Of a DNA stretch of 64,000 bases, positions 42,889 to 52,980 are shown in pieces. Both the position numbers and the translations under genes were made by a program. Each line of letters opens with the position of its first letter. Position 1 is the first letter of the stretch. Origin of the DNA: Microbacteriaceae bacterium (lineage in GTDB: Bacteria > Actinomycetota > Actinomycetes > Actinomycetales > Microbacteriaceae); NCBI GenBank assembly GCA_019638805.1, contig JAHBTA010000004.1, positions 1 through 64,000 on the forward strand. The letters run 5' to 3'. The notes beneath the pieces are model-generated. The model saw only the letters and a list, made by a program, of their open reading frames with translations, made no database searches and was not told where the DNA came from.

Positions 42889-44169
42889 ATGCCCACGGCG
42901 CTCTCGATCACCTCGGCCGTCCCCGACGCCGACCTGCTCGACCTGCCGTGGGACGTGCCGCTCGAACTGTGGCCCGAGCGGCACATCGCGGCCCTGCCCA
43001 AGGGCATCTCGCGTCACCTGGTGCGCTTCGTGCACCTGGGCGGGTCGGTCATCGCGGTCAAGGAGACCTCGGCCGAGCTCGCCCGCCGCGAGTACGAGCT
43101 GCTGCGCACGCTGCAGCGGCTCGACCTGCCCTGCGTGGAGCCCGTGGCGATCATCAGCGGACGCACCGAACCCGGCGGGGCGCCCCTCGAATCCGCTCTC
43201 GTCACGCGCCACCTGCGCTTCTCACTTCCCTATCGCGCGCTCTACTCGCAGACCCTGCGGCCCGACACCGCGACCCGGCTCGTCGACGCGCTCGCCGTCC
43301 TGCTCGCGCGGCTGCACCTGGTCGGCTTCTTCTGGGGCGACGTGTCGCTGTCCAACACCCTGTTCCGGCGCGACGCGGGGGCCTTCGCGGCCTACCTGGT
43401 CGACGCGGAGACCGGTGCGCTGCACGAGAGCGGGCTGTCCGACGGCCAGCGCGAGCACGACCTCGAGATCGGCCGCGTCAACATCGCGGGCGAACTGCTC
43501 GACCTCCAGGCCGGCGGGCGGCTCGACGACGAGATCGAGCCGGTCGAGATCGCCGACGGCATCGTGAGCGCGTACCGCAACCTGTGGAACGAGCTGACGG
43601 TCGCGGAGTCGTTCCCGGCGGGCGAGCGCTGGCGCATCAACCAGCGGGTCGAGCGCCTCAACGAGCTGGGCTTCGACATCGAGGAGCTCGCGATCAGCCA
43701 CGACGAGGACGGCACCAAGGTGCGCATCCAGCCCAAGGTCGTGGATGCGGGCCACCACTCCCGCAGGCTGCTGCGGCTCACCGGGCTGGACGCCGGCGAG
43801 AACCAGGCCAGACGCCTGCTCAATGACCTGGACGCCTACCGAGCCACGGGCGACCGCGCCGAGCTCGACGAGGAGGTCGTCGCGCACGAATGGCTCGTCC
43901 GGGTCTTCGAGCCGGTCGTGCGGGCCATCCCGAAGGAGCTGCGCGGCAAGCTCGAGCCCGCCGAGGTCTTCCACCAGCTGCTCGACCACCGGTGGTACCT
44001 GTCGCAGCAGGCGGGGCACAACGTCCCGCTGGCCGAGGCGCTGAACTCCTACATCGACGACGTGCTGCGGCACCGCCGCGACGAGGTGACCATGATGGGC
44101 CCGCCCACCGGTGCGTTCACGGCGCCCATCGACGTCATCGACGACCAGGACTGGCGCAGCAAGGTCTGA
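42889..44169 (+). CDS. DUF4032 domain protein (lipopolysaccharide-kinase-like fold)
   Basis: A 426-residue protein. The first 280 residues have a kinase-like pattern: SVIAVKETSAELARREYELL (Lys), VTRHLRFSLPYRALYS and HLVGFFWGDVSLSNTLFR, which matches the catalytic loop (D..N). The C-terminal 150 residues hold the DUF4032 region (IQPKVVDAGHHSRRLLRLTGLDAGENQARR). Phosphotransfer to an unknown substrate is inferred. It follows the dehydrogenase by 9 bp. Confidence 0.8.
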   Translation: MPTALSITSAVPDADLLDLPWDVPLELWPERHIAALPKGISRHLVRFVHLGGSVIAVKETSAELARREYELLRTLQRLDLPCVEPVAIISGRTEPGGAPLESALVTRHLRFSLPYRALYSQTLRPDTATRLVDALAVLLARLHLVGFFWGDVSLSNTLFRRDAGAFAAYLVDAETGALHESGLSDGQREHDLEIGRVNIAGELLDLQAGGRLDDEIEPVEIADGIVSAYRNLWNELTVAESFPAGERWRINQRVERLNELGFDIEELAISHDEDGTKVRIQPKVVDAGHHSRRLLRLTGLDAGENQARRLLNDLDAYRATGDRAELDEEVVAHEWLVRVFEPVVRAIPKELRGKLEPAEVFHQLLDHRWYLSQQAGHNVPLAEALNSYIDDVLRHRRDEVTMMGPPTGAFTAPIDVIDDQDWRSKV

Positions 44170-44179
44170 GCCGTCGGGC

Positions 44180-45400
44180 TCAGGTCGCCGACGCGCGCCC
44201 CCGCGCGAGCACCACGGCGAGAAGCGCCGCGGCGACCCCCGCCAGCAGAACCGCCGCGATACCGACCGCGATCGCCGGGCCCACGAACACGGCGACGCCA
44301 CCGATGAGCACACCGCTCCCCACCCGCAGGCCCATGCTCGTCATCCCGTAGGCGCCGAGGAACCGGCCGCGGCGGTCGGGCGGCGACTCGAGCTGGACCA
44401 GGGTCTGCGAGATCGAGCCGGAGGTGATGGTCGCGAAACCCGCCACGAGCAGAGCAGCCAGCGACAGCGGGAAGTCGCGGGAGAACGCGAAGACCGCGAT
44501 GCCGGCAGCGAACACCAGCGTGCTGACGATGGCCAGACGCGCGCTGGCGGGCACGCGCCCGACCGCCTCGAGCGTGATGCCGCCGATCACGGCGCCCACC
44601 GACATCGCCACGATGAGCATCCCGTAGCCGAGCCCCGAGGTGTCCTGCCCGAGCAGCGCCCCGAACTCGGGCAGCAGCGGCATGACCGCCATGCCGATGA
44701 AGAGCCCGACCGCGCCCTGTAACACGACCACGACGAGGATCGACGGGTACCGCGGGAGGTCGCGCAGGGTCTCGATGACCTCCCGCAGCCGCAGGCGCGG
44801 CGGGGTCGCGCGACGCCGGCGGTGGCCGTCGATCGGCATGAGGAACAGGAAGATCGTGAACGGCAGATAGAACAGCACGTTGACGAACATGCCGATGGCC
44901 GGCCCGACCGTGAACAGCAGCGCGGCACCGGCCGCGGGGCCGAGCAGCTGCCCGAGGTTGATCCCGGTCGCCATGAGCCGCACCCCGCTGCCCACCGCCT
45001 CGGGACCGACGATGTCGTAGATGAGCATGCCGTCGGCCGGGTGCCACAACGCGCTCGCGAGGCCGTGCGCCAGCAGCAGCACGACGGCGTGCCACATCTG
45101 CAGGGTGCCGGTCGCGAAGAGCACGCCCCACGTGACGGAGACCACCGCGAAGATGCCCGCCGAGACCTGGATGAGCCGCCGGCAGTCGTACCGGTCGGCG
45201 AGGCTGCCGAAGAGGACCGAGAGCAGCAGATGCGGAAGCCAGTGGCTGACGACCGCGAACCCGGCCAGCAGCGGGGAGTGGAAGGTCTGCCAGATCACCC
45301 AGTAGGTGATCGCGTGCTCGGCGTTGTCGCCCGCCATGAGCAGGCTGCCGCCCGCGAGGTAGCCCTTGTACCAGCGGGCCCGGAGCGCCGTGAACCTCAC
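44180..45400 (-). CDS. MFS transporter (enterobactin-exporter type)
   Basis: A 406-residue permease with about 11-12 hydrophobic helices. The loop between helices 2 and 3 is [14 protein letters not shown], a classical MFS motif A. A basic central loop ([15 protein letters not shown]) separates the two halves. Likely drug or siderophore export. The GTG start overlaps the rlmB stop by 4 bp and its stop is 11 bp from the DUF4032 stop (convergent). Confidence 0.82.
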   Translation of the reverse strand: MRFTALRARWYKGYLAGGSLLMAGDNAEHAITYWVIWQTFHSPLLAGFAVVSHWLPHLLLSVLFGSLADRYDCRRLIQVSAGIFAVVSVTWGVLFATGTLQMWHAVVLLLAHGLASALWHPADGMLIYDIVGPEAVGSGVRLMATGINLGQLLGPAAGAALLFTVGPAIGMFVNVLFYLPFTIFLFLMPIDGHRRRRATPPRLRLREVIETLRDLPRYPSILVVVVLQGAVGLFIGMAVMPLLPEFGALLGQDTSGLGYGMLIVAMSVGAVIGGITLEAVGRVPASARLAIVSTLVFAAGIAVFAFSRDFPLSLAALLVAGFATITSGSISQTLVQLESPPDRRGRFLGAYGMTSMGLRVGSGVLIGGVAVFVGPAIAVGIAAVLLAGVAAALLAVVLARGRASAT

Positions 45401-46380
45401 GACGCGCGCAGCTTCGCCACCTCGTAGAGCGCGACGCTCACGGCGATGCCCGCGTTGAGCGACTCGGTCGAGGAGTCGATGGGGATCGACACCACTTGGT
45501 CGCAGGTCTCGGTCACCAGGCGCGAGAGCCCATCACCCTCGCTCCCGACCACGAGCACGAGCGGCTGGGTCGCGAGGGGCAGGCCGGGCAGGCTCACGGA
45601 TCCCCCGCCGTCGAGACCGAGAACGAAGACGCCGCGCGACTTGAGGTCCTTGAGGGTCTGCGTGAGGTTCGAGGCCAGCGCGACCGGGACGCGCGTGGCG
45701 GCACCGGCCGAGGTCTTCCAGGCGGCGGCCGTGACACCCGCCGAGCGGCGCTGCGGCACGATGACGCCGTGGCCGCCGAACGCGGCCACCGAGCGGATGA
45801 TGGCGCCGAGGTTGCGCGGATCCGTCACCCCGTCCAGCGCCACCAGGAGCGGAGCGCCGCCGCGAGCCTCCGCGCGGTCGAGCAGGTCGAGCGGGTGCGC
45901 GTACTCGTAGGGCGGCACCTTGAGCGCGACGCCTTGGTGCACCGCGTCGGGTCCGCTCATGCGGTCCAGCTCGGGCCGCATGACCTCGAGAACCGGGATG
46001 CCGCGCTTGCCCGCCAGCGAGAGCGCCTCTTTGACGCGGTCATCCATCTCGACGCGCGCGGCGACGTACAGAGCGGTCGCCGGGATGCGGGTGCGCAGAG
46101 CCTCGACCACCGAGTTGCGCCCCGTGACCAGCTCGCTCTCGTCGGAGGACTTCGGCCGACGCCGGGCGGGCGCCTTCTGGTCGCCCTTCCCGTGCCGGGC
46201 GCGCGCCGCCTCGAGCCGGTCCTTCGCGGCCTTTCGCTTGCCGGCCACGTGCCAGCCGCGGTCCTCGGCCTTGGGCGTGGGACCCTTGCCCTCGAGCGCC
46301 TTGCGCCCGTGGCCGCCCGTGCCGACGCTCGCGCCCTTCTTCTTCGGCTTTCCGGCGCCCGGCCGCCCCGGCTTAGCCAC
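45397..46380 (-). CDS. rlmB: 23S rRNA (guanosine 2'-O-)-methyltransferase RlmB
   Basis: A 327-residue SpoU-family methyltransferase. The N-terminal about 85 residues are a Lys/Arg/Gly-rich extension ([17 protein letters not shown]). Then the substrate-binding domain ([13 protein letters not shown]) and the knotted domain with [36 protein letters not shown] and [15 protein letters not shown] follow. It methylates the 2'-OH of a guanosine in 23S rRNA. The GTG start overlaps the cysS stop by 8 bp, the usual actinobacterial arrangement. Confidence 0.92.
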   Translation of the reverse strand: MAKPGRPGAGKPKKKGASVGTGGHGRKALEGKGPTPKAEDRGWHVAGKRKAAKDRLEAARARHGKGDQKAPARRRPKSSDESELVTGRNSVVEALRTRIPATALYVAARVEMDDRVKEALSLAGKRGIPVLEVMRPELDRMSGPDAVHQGVALKVPPYEYAHPLDLLDRAEARGGAPLLVALDGVTDPRNLGAIIRSVAAFGGHGVIVPQRRSAGVTAAAWKTSAGAATRVPVALASNLTQTLKDLKSRGVFVLGLDGGGSVSLPGLPLATQPLVLVVGSEGDGLSRLVTETCDQVVSIPIDSSTESLNAGIAVSVALYEVAKLRAS

Positions 46381-47785
46381 CGAGACTCCAGACCGGGCCG
46401 TCGGGGGTGTCCTCGATCGCGATGCCGGCGGCCGCGAGCTCGTCACGGATGCGGTCCGACGCGGCGAAGTCCTTGGCCGCGCGGGCCCGCGTGCGGTCCT
46501 CGAGCATGCGCTCCACGAGTGAGCCGAGGGCGGCCCCGGCGACGCCGTCGCCGCGGTCGCCCCACGCCGGGTCGCGCGGGTCGATGCCGAGCACACCCGT
46601 CATGGCGAGCACCGACTCCCGCAGCCGCGCCGCCTCGGCGAGCTCCCCCGCCTCGAGCGCGACATTGCCCGCGCGCACCGTCTCGTGCAACACCGCGAGC
46701 GCCTGCGGAACCCCGAGGTCGTCGTCCATGGCCTCGCCGAAGGCGTCAGGCACGATCCCGGGCACCGCGCCGTGCTCGATGCCGGCCAGGCGCGCATCGG
46801 CCCGCCCGAGGAAGCCCTCGATGCGCGAGAACGCGGCCTCGGCCTCGACCAGCGCGCCCTCGTGGTAGTCGATGCTCGAGCGGTAGTGCGCGCCGGCGAG
46901 GTAGTAGCGCACGACGATCGGCCGGGACTCGGAGAGCAGCTCGGCCGCGTACACCGAGTTGCCCAGCGACTTGGACATCTTCTGACCCTCGATCGTGACG
47001 AGCCCGTTGTGCACCCAGTGCGTCGCGAAGCCCTCCCCCGCCGCGGTGGACTGGGCGAGCTCGTTCTCGTGGTGCGGGAAGCGCAGATCGAGACCGCCCC
47101 CGTGGATGTCGAAGGCCGGCCCCAGCTCTGCGCGCGCCATCGCGGAGCACTCGATGTGCCATCCCGGACGCCCCGCGCCCCAGGGCGAGGGCCACGATGC
47201 CGACGCGGGCTCCTCGGGCTTGGCACCCTTCCACAGCGCGAAGTCGCGCGCGTCGCGCTTGCCGCGCGTGGGCGCATCCGGCGAGTCGGCCATGTCGTCG
47301 AGCTTCTGGCGCGTGAGCTCGCCGTAGGCGGGCCAGGTCTTGACGTCGAAGTACACGTCGCCCGATGAGTCGGCGGCGACGTAGGCGTGACCCGCGTCGA
47401 TGAGGCGCGCGATGAGCTCGTGCATCTGGGGGATGTACCCGGTGGCGCGCGGCTCGTAGGTGGGGGGCAGGATGCCGAGGGACTCATACCCGGACGTGAA
47501 CTCGCGCTCGACCCGGTAGGCGTGGGCGCGCCAGGCCTCCGGCGGGCTCGCGTTCGCCAGGATCTTGTCCTCGATGTCGGTGACGTTGCGCACGAAGTCG
47601 ACTTCGTACCCGCGATAGCCGAGCCAGCGCCGCCACAGGTCGTAGACCAGGGCGCTGCGCAGGTGTCCGATGTGGGGCGAGGACTGCACGGTCGGACCGC
47701 ACACGTACATGCCGACTCGACCGGGTTCGCGGGGTACGAGGTCGCGCAGCTCCTGCGAGCGGGTGTCGTAGAGCCGGACGGTCAC
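46373..47785 (-). CDS. cysS: Cysteinyl-tRNA synthetase
   Basis: A 470-residue class I synthetase with [20 protein letters not shown] (Cys zinc ligand and HIGH), [28 protein letters not shown] and the KMSKSLGN loop. It charges tRNA-Cys. The GTG start at 47785 has TAGACT 6 bp upstream, so the mRNA is probably leaderless. The DtxR boxes of the divergent haem gene lie 36 bp upstream and might also affect it. Confidence 0.96.
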   Translation of the reverse strand: MTVRLYDTRSQELRDLVPREPGRVGMYVCGPTVQSSPHIGHLRSALVYDLWRRWLGYRGYEVDFVRNVTDIEDKILANASPPEAWRAHAYRVEREFTSGYESLGILPPTYEPRATGYIPQMHELIARLIDAGHAYVAADSSGDVYFDVKTWPAYGELTRQKLDDMADSPDAPTRGKRDARDFALWKGAKPEEPASASWPSPWGAGRPGWHIECSAMARAELGPAFDIHGGGLDLRFPHHENELAQSTAAGEGFATHWVHNGLVTIEGQKMSKSLGNSVYAAELLSESRPIVVRYYLAGAHYRSSIDYHEGALVEAEAAFSRIEGFLGRADARLAGIEHGAVPGIVPDAFGEAMDDDLGVPQALAVLHETVRAGNVALEAGELAEAARLRESVLAMTGVLGIDPRDPAWGDRGDGVAGAALGSLVERMLEDRTRARAAKDFAASDRIRDELAAAGIAIEDTPDGPVWSLGG

Positions 47786-47820
47786 CCGTGAAGTCTACGG
47801 AGGTCGCCCCCGCCTCAGAC

Positions 47821-47839
47821 TTAGGTTAGGTTTGCCTTA
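47821..47839. promoter_or_regulatory. DtxR/IdeR iron box 1
   Basis: TTAGGTTAGGTTTGCCTTA fits the DtxR consensus TTAGGTTAGGCTAACCTAA in both outer parts. It lies 48 bp before the haem-protein start. Confidence 0.75.
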
Positions 47840-47846
47840 CAGCCGA

Positions 47847-47865
47847 TTAGGTTAGGTATGCCTAA
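47847..47865. promoter_or_regulatory. DtxR/IdeR iron box 2
   Basis: TTAGGTTAGGTATGCCTAA, 7 bp after the first box and 22 bp before the haem-protein start. Tandem boxes should give tight iron repression. Confidence 0.8.
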
Positions 47866-47886
47866 GCATTCGACCGGAGAGGTACC

Positions 47887-50649
47887 GTGACCCCATCCCC
47901 CCGCCGGCGCTTCCGCGCGCCCTGGCTCGCCCTTCCCCTCGCCGCGGCGCTCGCGCTCGGCGCAGCGACGCCCGCCTTCGCCGACGACGAGGCGCCGACC
48001 GCGGAGCCGGTCTCCTCGGCCGCCGCCGACCCGGCCCCGGCGCCCCCGGCTCCTGCCCCGGCACCCCCGGCTCCTGCCCCGGCCCCTGCGCCCGCACCCG
48101 CCGGCCCGCCGGCCGAAACCCCCGCGCCGGCGGATCCCCCCGCGCCCGAGCCCACCGGCACGCCCGAACCGACCGAGGCTCCGACTCCCGAGCCGACCGA
48201 GACTCCCGCACCGGACGAGACCACGGATTCCCTGTCCACCCAGGCGCTCCGCACCGCGGAGACCTCGGAGCGCGACATCGCGTCGGCCGTCGTGACCCCG
48301 TCCATCTCGGTCGCGCCCTCCACCGGGCTCGCCGACGAGGCGATCGTCACGGTATCCGTCACGCTGCCCGCGACCATCACGGCGACCCTCGGCGCGAGCG
48401 CGGGAACCGAGCTGACGACGGGCGTATACGTCATGTACTGCGTGCAGCCCGCCGGGGCGGTGGGCACGGCCGGCGGCCGCGCGACCGGCGCCCAGTGCGA
48501 CGGCACGCGCCAGCTCGCCCTGTCCTCGGCCGCGACCCCCTGCGGCACCACGGTCGTCGGCAGCGTGACCGACGGGGCCTGGACCTTCAGCGCGAACATC
48601 GCCGCGACGGATGCCTTCGGCACCCACTCCTGCGTCGACGCGACCGCGGCCGGCTCGGGCGGTGAGCAGTGCGGGATCTTCGTGCGGCTCTACCACGTGT
48701 TCAACGCCGGCAACGTGGCGAACCCCTACGTCTACGACATGTTCATCCCGGTGGCCTTCGCGGCTCCCCCGGTCTACGGGGTCACCGTGACCCCGACCAT
48801 GGGCCTCGATGACGGCGAAACCGTCACGGTCAACGGCACGCTGCCCGCCACCATCACGGCGACCTTGGGTGCCAGCACGGGTCAGGCCCTGACCACGGGT
48901 GTCTACATCATGTACTGCGCCAAGCCCGCCGACCCGGTCGGCACCGCGGGCGGTCGCGCGACCGGCGCCCAGTGCGACGGCACGCGCCAGCAGGCGCTGT
49001 CCTCGGCAGCGACCCCCTACGGCACGACCGTGGTCGGCAGCGTCAGCGCCGGCACCTGGACCTTCTCGAGCACGCTCGACGTGACGGACGCCTTCGGCAC
49101 CCACACCTGCGTCGACGCGACCGCGGCGAGTGCGGGCGGCGAGCAGTGCGGGATCTTCGTGCGGCTCTACCACGTGTTCAACGCCGGCAACGTCGCGAAC
49201 CCGTACCTCTACGACCAGCTCGTCCCGGTGACCTTCACCGCGCCCTCCACCGGGGGCACGGGAGGCACCGGCGGGACCGGCGGCACGGGTGGTACCGGTG
49301 GCACGGGCTCCGCGGCTCCGCGGCTGAGCGTCAGCCCCTCGAGCGTCTCGCTCAACGGCGCGACGACCGTCACGATCCGCGGAACCGGCTACACGGGCGC
49401 GGGCACCGCCAACGGCGTCTACGTCTCGATCGGCAGCTCGTCGGTCTGGCAGCCCGGCCAGGTGCCGAGCCAGGGCGGATGGGTCGCGAGCGGATGGGTC
49501 ACCCCCGGCGCCCTCAGCGGAGGAGCGTTCTCGACGACCCTGACCATCCCGGCCGGATCGCTCAGCGCCGGCGTCAGCTACGGCGTGGCGACCTTCGCCG
49601 CGCACGGCCTGGCCCTCACCGACCGGAGCCTGGACGCCTGGGCGCCCCTCACGGTCGTGAACGCGGGCACCTCGTCGTCGGAGGAGGAGCAGGATCGGGG
49701 TCCGGCATCCGCCCCGCCCACCGACGAGGGCATCGAGCTGTCGAGCACCCAGCTGAACGAGGGCGGCGAGTTCTCGGCCAGCGCGGGCGGCTTCGAGCCG
49801 AACGAGGAGAACATCCTCGTGGTCGTGTACTCCGACCCGATCGTGCTCGCGAATGACGCGCGGGCCGACGCGGAGGGCGTCGTGCACTGGACCGGGCGGC
49901 TGCCGTACGGGCTGACCGGTTCGCACACGCTGACCTTCCAGGGGTCGTCCGACGCGGGCGTTCCGATCGAGATCACTCCGCGCGAGGTGCTCGGCTGCAC
50001 GATCGACGACGCGAGCCTGGAGTGGGGCTTCAAGGAGTCCTTCCGCTCCTACGTCGACGGCTCGATCGCCAACGGCGAGTGGACGACGGCGGGCGACGCG
50101 AGCTACGAGACGCCGACGTTCACCTGGTCCAGCGGCGCGGGCGATCGCGCCGAGTCCGGGGATGCCGTGGTCGCCTTCACCGGCTCCGTCCGGTTCACCG
50201 GGCACTCCGGCGCGCTCGACACCACGATCGCGAACCCGGTGATCGAGGTCGCCGACGACACCGCGACCCTGCTGCTGGATGTCTCGGGCACCACCCAGGA
50301 CGGCCGCGACCTCGTGCGGGTCGCCGTGCCGTTCGCGGAGCTCGACCTGTCCGACGTCGATCCCTCGGCGCAGGACGGGGTCATCCGGCTGGCCGAGATC
50401 CCGGCGACGCTGACCGCCCAGGGCGCCGAGGTGTTCGGCACCTACCCGGCGGGCGAGGAGCTCGACGCGGTGACGCTCACACTGCCCGAGGGCGCCTGCG
50501 GCACGCAGGCTGCGGCAGCGGTCGACGACCTGGCCGCGCCCGAGACGGGCGCCGGAGCGTCGTGGGTGATCTGGTTGATCGCCGCGCTCGTGCTGGCGGT
50601 CGCGGCGGCCGTGGTCGCGGCGATCCTGCTGCGGCGTCGGCGGGCCTGA
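47887..50649 (+). CDS. Surface HtaA-domain haem-binding protein
   Basis: A 920-residue wall or membrane protein. After the signal peptide ending AATPAFA comes a Pro/Ala/Glu-rich stretch (to about residue 120). Two repeats of about 135 residues follow, each with YCxxPA, GGRATGAQCDGTRQ and GEQCGIFVRLYHVFNAGNV. A Gly-Thr-Gly linker, an Ig-like part (PRLSVSPSSVSLNGATTVTI) and another β-domain come next. From about residue 700 an HtaA domain reads LEWGFKESFRSYVDGSI. The C-terminus has APETG, a hydrophobic helix and RRRRA, like a sortase signal. HtaA domains bind haem in iron uptake. Start GTG; two DtxR boxes precede it. No haem ABC genes adjoin. Confidence 0.82.
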   Translation: MTPSPRRRFRAPWLALPLAAALALGAATPAFADDEAPTAEPVSSAAADPAPAPPAPAPAPPAPAPAPAPAPAGPPAETPAPADPPAPEPTGTPEPTEAPTPEPTETPAPDETTDSLSTQALRTAETSERDIASAVVTPSISVAPSTGLADEAIVTVSVTLPATITATLGASAGTELTTGVYVMYCVQPAGAVGTAGGRATGAQCDGTRQLALSSAATPCGTTVVGSVTDGAWTFSANIAATDAFGTHSCVDATAAGSGGEQCGIFVRLYHVFNAGNVANPYVYDMFIPVAFAAPPVYGVTVTPTMGLDDGETVTVNGTLPATITATLGASTGQALTTGVYIMYCAKPADPVGTAGGRATGAQCDGTRQQALSSAATPYGTTVVGSVSAGTWTFSSTLDVTDAFGTHTCVDATAASAGGEQCGIFVRLYHVFNAGNVANPYLYDQLVPVTFTAPSTGGTGGTGGTGGTGGTGGTGSAAPRLSVSPSSVSLNGATTVTIRGTGYTGAGTANGVYVSIGSSSVWQPGQVPSQGGWVASGWVTPGALSGGAFSTTLTIPAGSLSAGVSYGVATFAAHGLALTDRSLDAWAPLTVVNAGTSSSEEEQDRGPASAPPTDEGIELSSTQLNEGGEFSASAGGFEPNEENILVVVYSDPIVLANDARADAEGVVHWTGRLPYGLTGSHTLTFQGSSDAGVPIEITPREVLGCTIDDASLEWGFKESFRSYVDGSIANGEWTTAGDASYETPTFTWSSGAGDRAESGDAVVAFTGSVRFTGHSGALDTTIANPVIEVADDTATLLLDVSGTTQDGRDLVRVAVPFAELDLSDVDPSAQDGVIRLAEIPATLTAQGAEVFGTYPAGEELDAVTLTLPEGACGTQAAAAVDDLAAPETGAGASWVIWLIAALVLAVAAAVVAAILLRRRRA

Positions 50650-50667
50650 GCCAGCCGACCGGCGGAG

Positions 50668-51798
50668 TCAGCCGATCAGCAGTGCCGTGGCGAGGGCGGT
50701 GACGCCCTCGCCACGGCCCGTGAAGCCCAGTCCGTCCGAGGTCGTGGCGGCCACGCTCACGGGGGCGCCGACGAGCTGCGTCAGCCGGCGCTCGACCTCG
50801 TCGCGCCGCGGCGCCAGTCTCGGCCGCTCGCCCACCACCTGCACCGCGACATTGGCGACGGCGAACCCCGAGCCCGCGACGAGAGCGAGCGTCTCGCGCA
50901 GGAAGACCTCGCTCGCCGCCCCGGCGAAGCGCGGGTCGCCCGTTCCGAATCGGCTGCCGAGGTCGCCCAGACCCGCCGCGGAGAGCAGCGCGTCGCACAT
51001 CGCATGGATGACGGCGTCGCCATCGCTGTGCCCCGCCAGTCCCGGCTCATCGGGCCAGTACACCCCGCCGAGCCACAGGGGCGCGGAGTCGTCGTAGGCG
51101 TGCACGTCCATACCGACACCGGTGCGCAGCACGGGTACCCCGGAGCCCTCCGCCCTGCGCAGATCCGCCGCCGTCGTGATCTTGAACGCGAGCTCATCGC
51201 CCGGGACGGTCAGAACCTCACCTCCGGCGTCCTGGAAGAGCGCAGCGTCGTCGGTGAACTCGTTCGTCGCTCGCGCATACGCGTCGGCCAGCGCGGCACG
51301 GGGGAACCCCTGCGGGGTCTGCACCTGGACCAGGTCGCTGCGCTCGACCGTGGCGAGGACGCGGTCGTCCTCGACGCGCTTGACCGTGTCGCTGACCGGA
51401 AGCGCGGGGATCACGCCGGCGCCGGTCTCGCGCACCGCATCCGCGACCCGGGCGAAGAGCGCGGCAGGCGTGAGCGCGCGAGCGGCGTCGTGCACGAGCA
51501 CGATCTCGGCGCCGGAATCCGCGAGTGCCGCAAGCCCCGCGGCGACGGACGCCTGCCGCGTCTCACCACCCGCGACGACCCGCACCGGGACGACCGCCGC
51601 GCCCGCGAGGGCCTCGGCGCGCGCCAGCCACGCGGACGGCGCGACGACGACCACCTCGGCCGGGGCGGCATCCGCGACGCCGCGCAGAGCGTGCTCGAGC
51701 ACGGTCGAACCGCGCAGGGGCGCGAAGGCCTTGGGCTCGGCGCGACCCAGCCGCGTGCCGCTGCCGGCGGCGACGACGATCACGGCGACACTGGACAC
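50668..51798 (-). CDS. ispDF: Bifunctional IspD-IspF (MEP pathway)
   Basis: A 376-residue fusion. The IspD part (1-218) starts VIVVAAGSGTRLGRAEPKAF and has LVHDAARALT and DRVLATVERSDLVQVQTPQ. The IspF part (from about 222) has VGMDVHAYDDSAPLWLGG, GHSDGDAVIHAMCDALLSAAG and ATTSDGLGFTGRGEG. IspD makes CDP-methylerythritol and IspF cyclises its phosphate derivative; the fusion occurs in several actinobacteria. Start GTG. Confidence 0.94.
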   Translation of the reverse strand: MSSVAVIVVAAGSGTRLGRAEPKAFAPLRGSTVLEHALRGVADAAPAEVVVVAPSAWLARAEALAGAAVVPVRVVAGGETRQASVAAGLAALADSGAEIVLVHDAARALTPAALFARVADAVRETGAGVIPALPVSDTVKRVEDDRVLATVERSDLVQVQTPQGFPRAALADAYARATNEFTDDAALFQDAGGEVLTVPGDELAFKITTAADLRRAEGSGVPVLRTGVGMDVHAYDDSAPLWLGGVYWPDEPGLAGHSDGDAVIHAMCDALLSAAGLGDLGSRFGTGDPRFAGAASEVFLRETLALVAGSGFAVANVAVQVVGERPRLAPRRDEVERRLTQLVGAPVSVAATTSDGLGFTGRGEGVTALATALLIG

Positions 51799-51835
51799 GG
51801 GCTGCGCCCCTCTCGTCCGGCGAGCGTCGGGAGGG

Positions 51836-52318
51836 TCAGGAGGCGAGGACCTCGTCGAGAACGGTCGAGGCCTTCTCTTCGTCGGTCTTCTCGGCGAGCG
51901 CGAGTTCGCTGATCAGGATCTGCCGGGCCTTGGCCAGCATGCGCTTCTCACCGGCCGAGAGACCGCGGTCCTGGTCGCGGCGCCACAGGTCGCGCACGAC
52001 CTCGGAGACCTTGATGACATCGCCGGAGGCGAGCTTCTCGAGGTTGGCCTTGTAGCGCCGGCTCCAGTTGGTGGGCTCCTCGGTGAACGGAGCGCGCAGC
52101 ACCTCGAAGACCCGGTCCAGGCCCTCCTTGCCGATGACGTCGCGAACGCCCACCAGGTCGACGTTGTCGGCCGGGACCTCGATCGTCAGATCGCCCTGCG
52201 TCACGTTGAGCTTGAGGTAGACCTTCTCTTCGCCTCTGATGACCCGGGTCTTCACCTCCGTGATGGTTGCTGCACCGTGATGGGGGTAAACGACCGTCTC
52301 GCCGACCTCGAAGAGCAT
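51836..52318 (-). CDS. carD: CarD-family transcriptional regulator
   Basis: A 160-residue protein that starts [19 protein letters not shown], with an N-terminal RNA-polymerase-interaction domain (to about residue 60) and a C-terminal helical DNA-binding part containing the base-wedge Trp in [17 protein letters not shown]. It stabilises open complexes at rRNA and other promoters. Location beside ispDF is conserved in actinobacteria. Gap to ispDF is 37 bp, so a shared transcript is likely. Confidence 0.95.
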   Translation of the reverse strand: MLFEVGETVVYPHHGAATITEVKTRVIRGEEKVYLKLNVTQGDLTIEVPADNVDLVGVRDVIGKEGLDRVFEVLRAPFTEEPTNWSRRYKANLEKLASGDVIKVSEVVRDLWRRDQDRGLSAGEKRMLAKARQILISELALAEKTDEEKASTVLDEVLAS

Positions 52319-52423
52319 GGAGTTGGTTCCTTCCGCAGACCCGCTAGTTTATCACAGCGCGCCTCCGCCGATCGGGGCCGGTAGGGTGGTATTCCGTCCC
52401 CGCATCCCGTTCTGGAGGGTCCG

Positions 52424-52960
52424 TTGAGAACTCGCGTCGTCGCATCCGCAGCCCTGGTCGCCTGTGCTGCCCTGGGCCTCGCCGGGTGCAACTTCATCAC
52501 CCCGCAGGCGACGCTCGAGCACTACGACCCGAGCGACGGCGTGAGTGCCGAGATCGGCGACCTGCACGTGCTCAACGCGCTCGTCCTGACCGAGGACGGC
52601 GAGAGCGGCAACCTCGTGATGACCGTCCTCAACTCGGGCGACGACGACGCCGAGCTCACCGTGCAGTACGAGACCGACGGCGAGAAGACCACGCTCACAC
52701 TGGACGCGCCCGTCGGCAGCACCGACTTCGGCGGCTTCGGCGAGAGCGAGCAGGTCTTCCTCGAGAACATCGGCACCGACGCGGGCGGGCTTCTGGCGAT
52801 CTACTTCCAGTACGGCGACGTGCAGGGCAAGCAGGTGCTGATCCCCGTGCTCGACGGCTCGCTCGCGCAGTACTCGCCGTACCTGCCCCAGACGCCGACG
52901 CCCGAGCCCGTCGAGACCGAGACCGCGGCGCCCGAACCCACCGAGACGCCCGAGGGCTGA
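52424..52960 (+). CDS. Small lipoprotein, DUF-like, unknown
   Basis: A 178-residue exported lipoprotein. The signal peptide ends with the lipobox LAGC (Cys 22). The mature domain looks like a β-sandwich (HVLNALVLTEDGESGNLVMTVLNSG, KTTLTLDAPVG, KQVLIPVL). The tail is Pro/Thr/Glu-rich. Such proteins are found next to carD and phosphate regulators in actinobacteria but their role is unknown. TTG start at 52424 with TGGAGGG 5 nt upstream; no ATG fits the signal peptide. Confidence 0.75.
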   Translation: MRTRVVASAALVACAALGLAGCNFITPQATLEHYDPSDGVSAEIGDLHVLNALVLTEDGESGNLVMTVLNSGDDDAELTVQYETDGEKTTLTLDAPVGSTDFGGFGESEQVFLENIGTDAGGLLAIYFQYGDVQGKQVLIPVLDGSLAQYSPYLPQTPTPEPVETETAAPEPTETPEG

Positions 52961-52980
52961 CGAGCGCTCAGCGCTGTCGC

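Noticed and set aside
48100-49260. Repeated DNA within the HtaA gene considered as a CRISPR or tandem-repeat locus
   Set aside because: The two copies are about 460 bp long and keep frame; they encode duplicated protein domains, not short spaced repeats.
47821-50205. 794-codon minus-strand frame opposite the HtaA protein
   Set aside because: Arg/Gly/Ala low-complexity product, no domain, fully overlapped by a recognised gene with signal peptide and HtaA domain.
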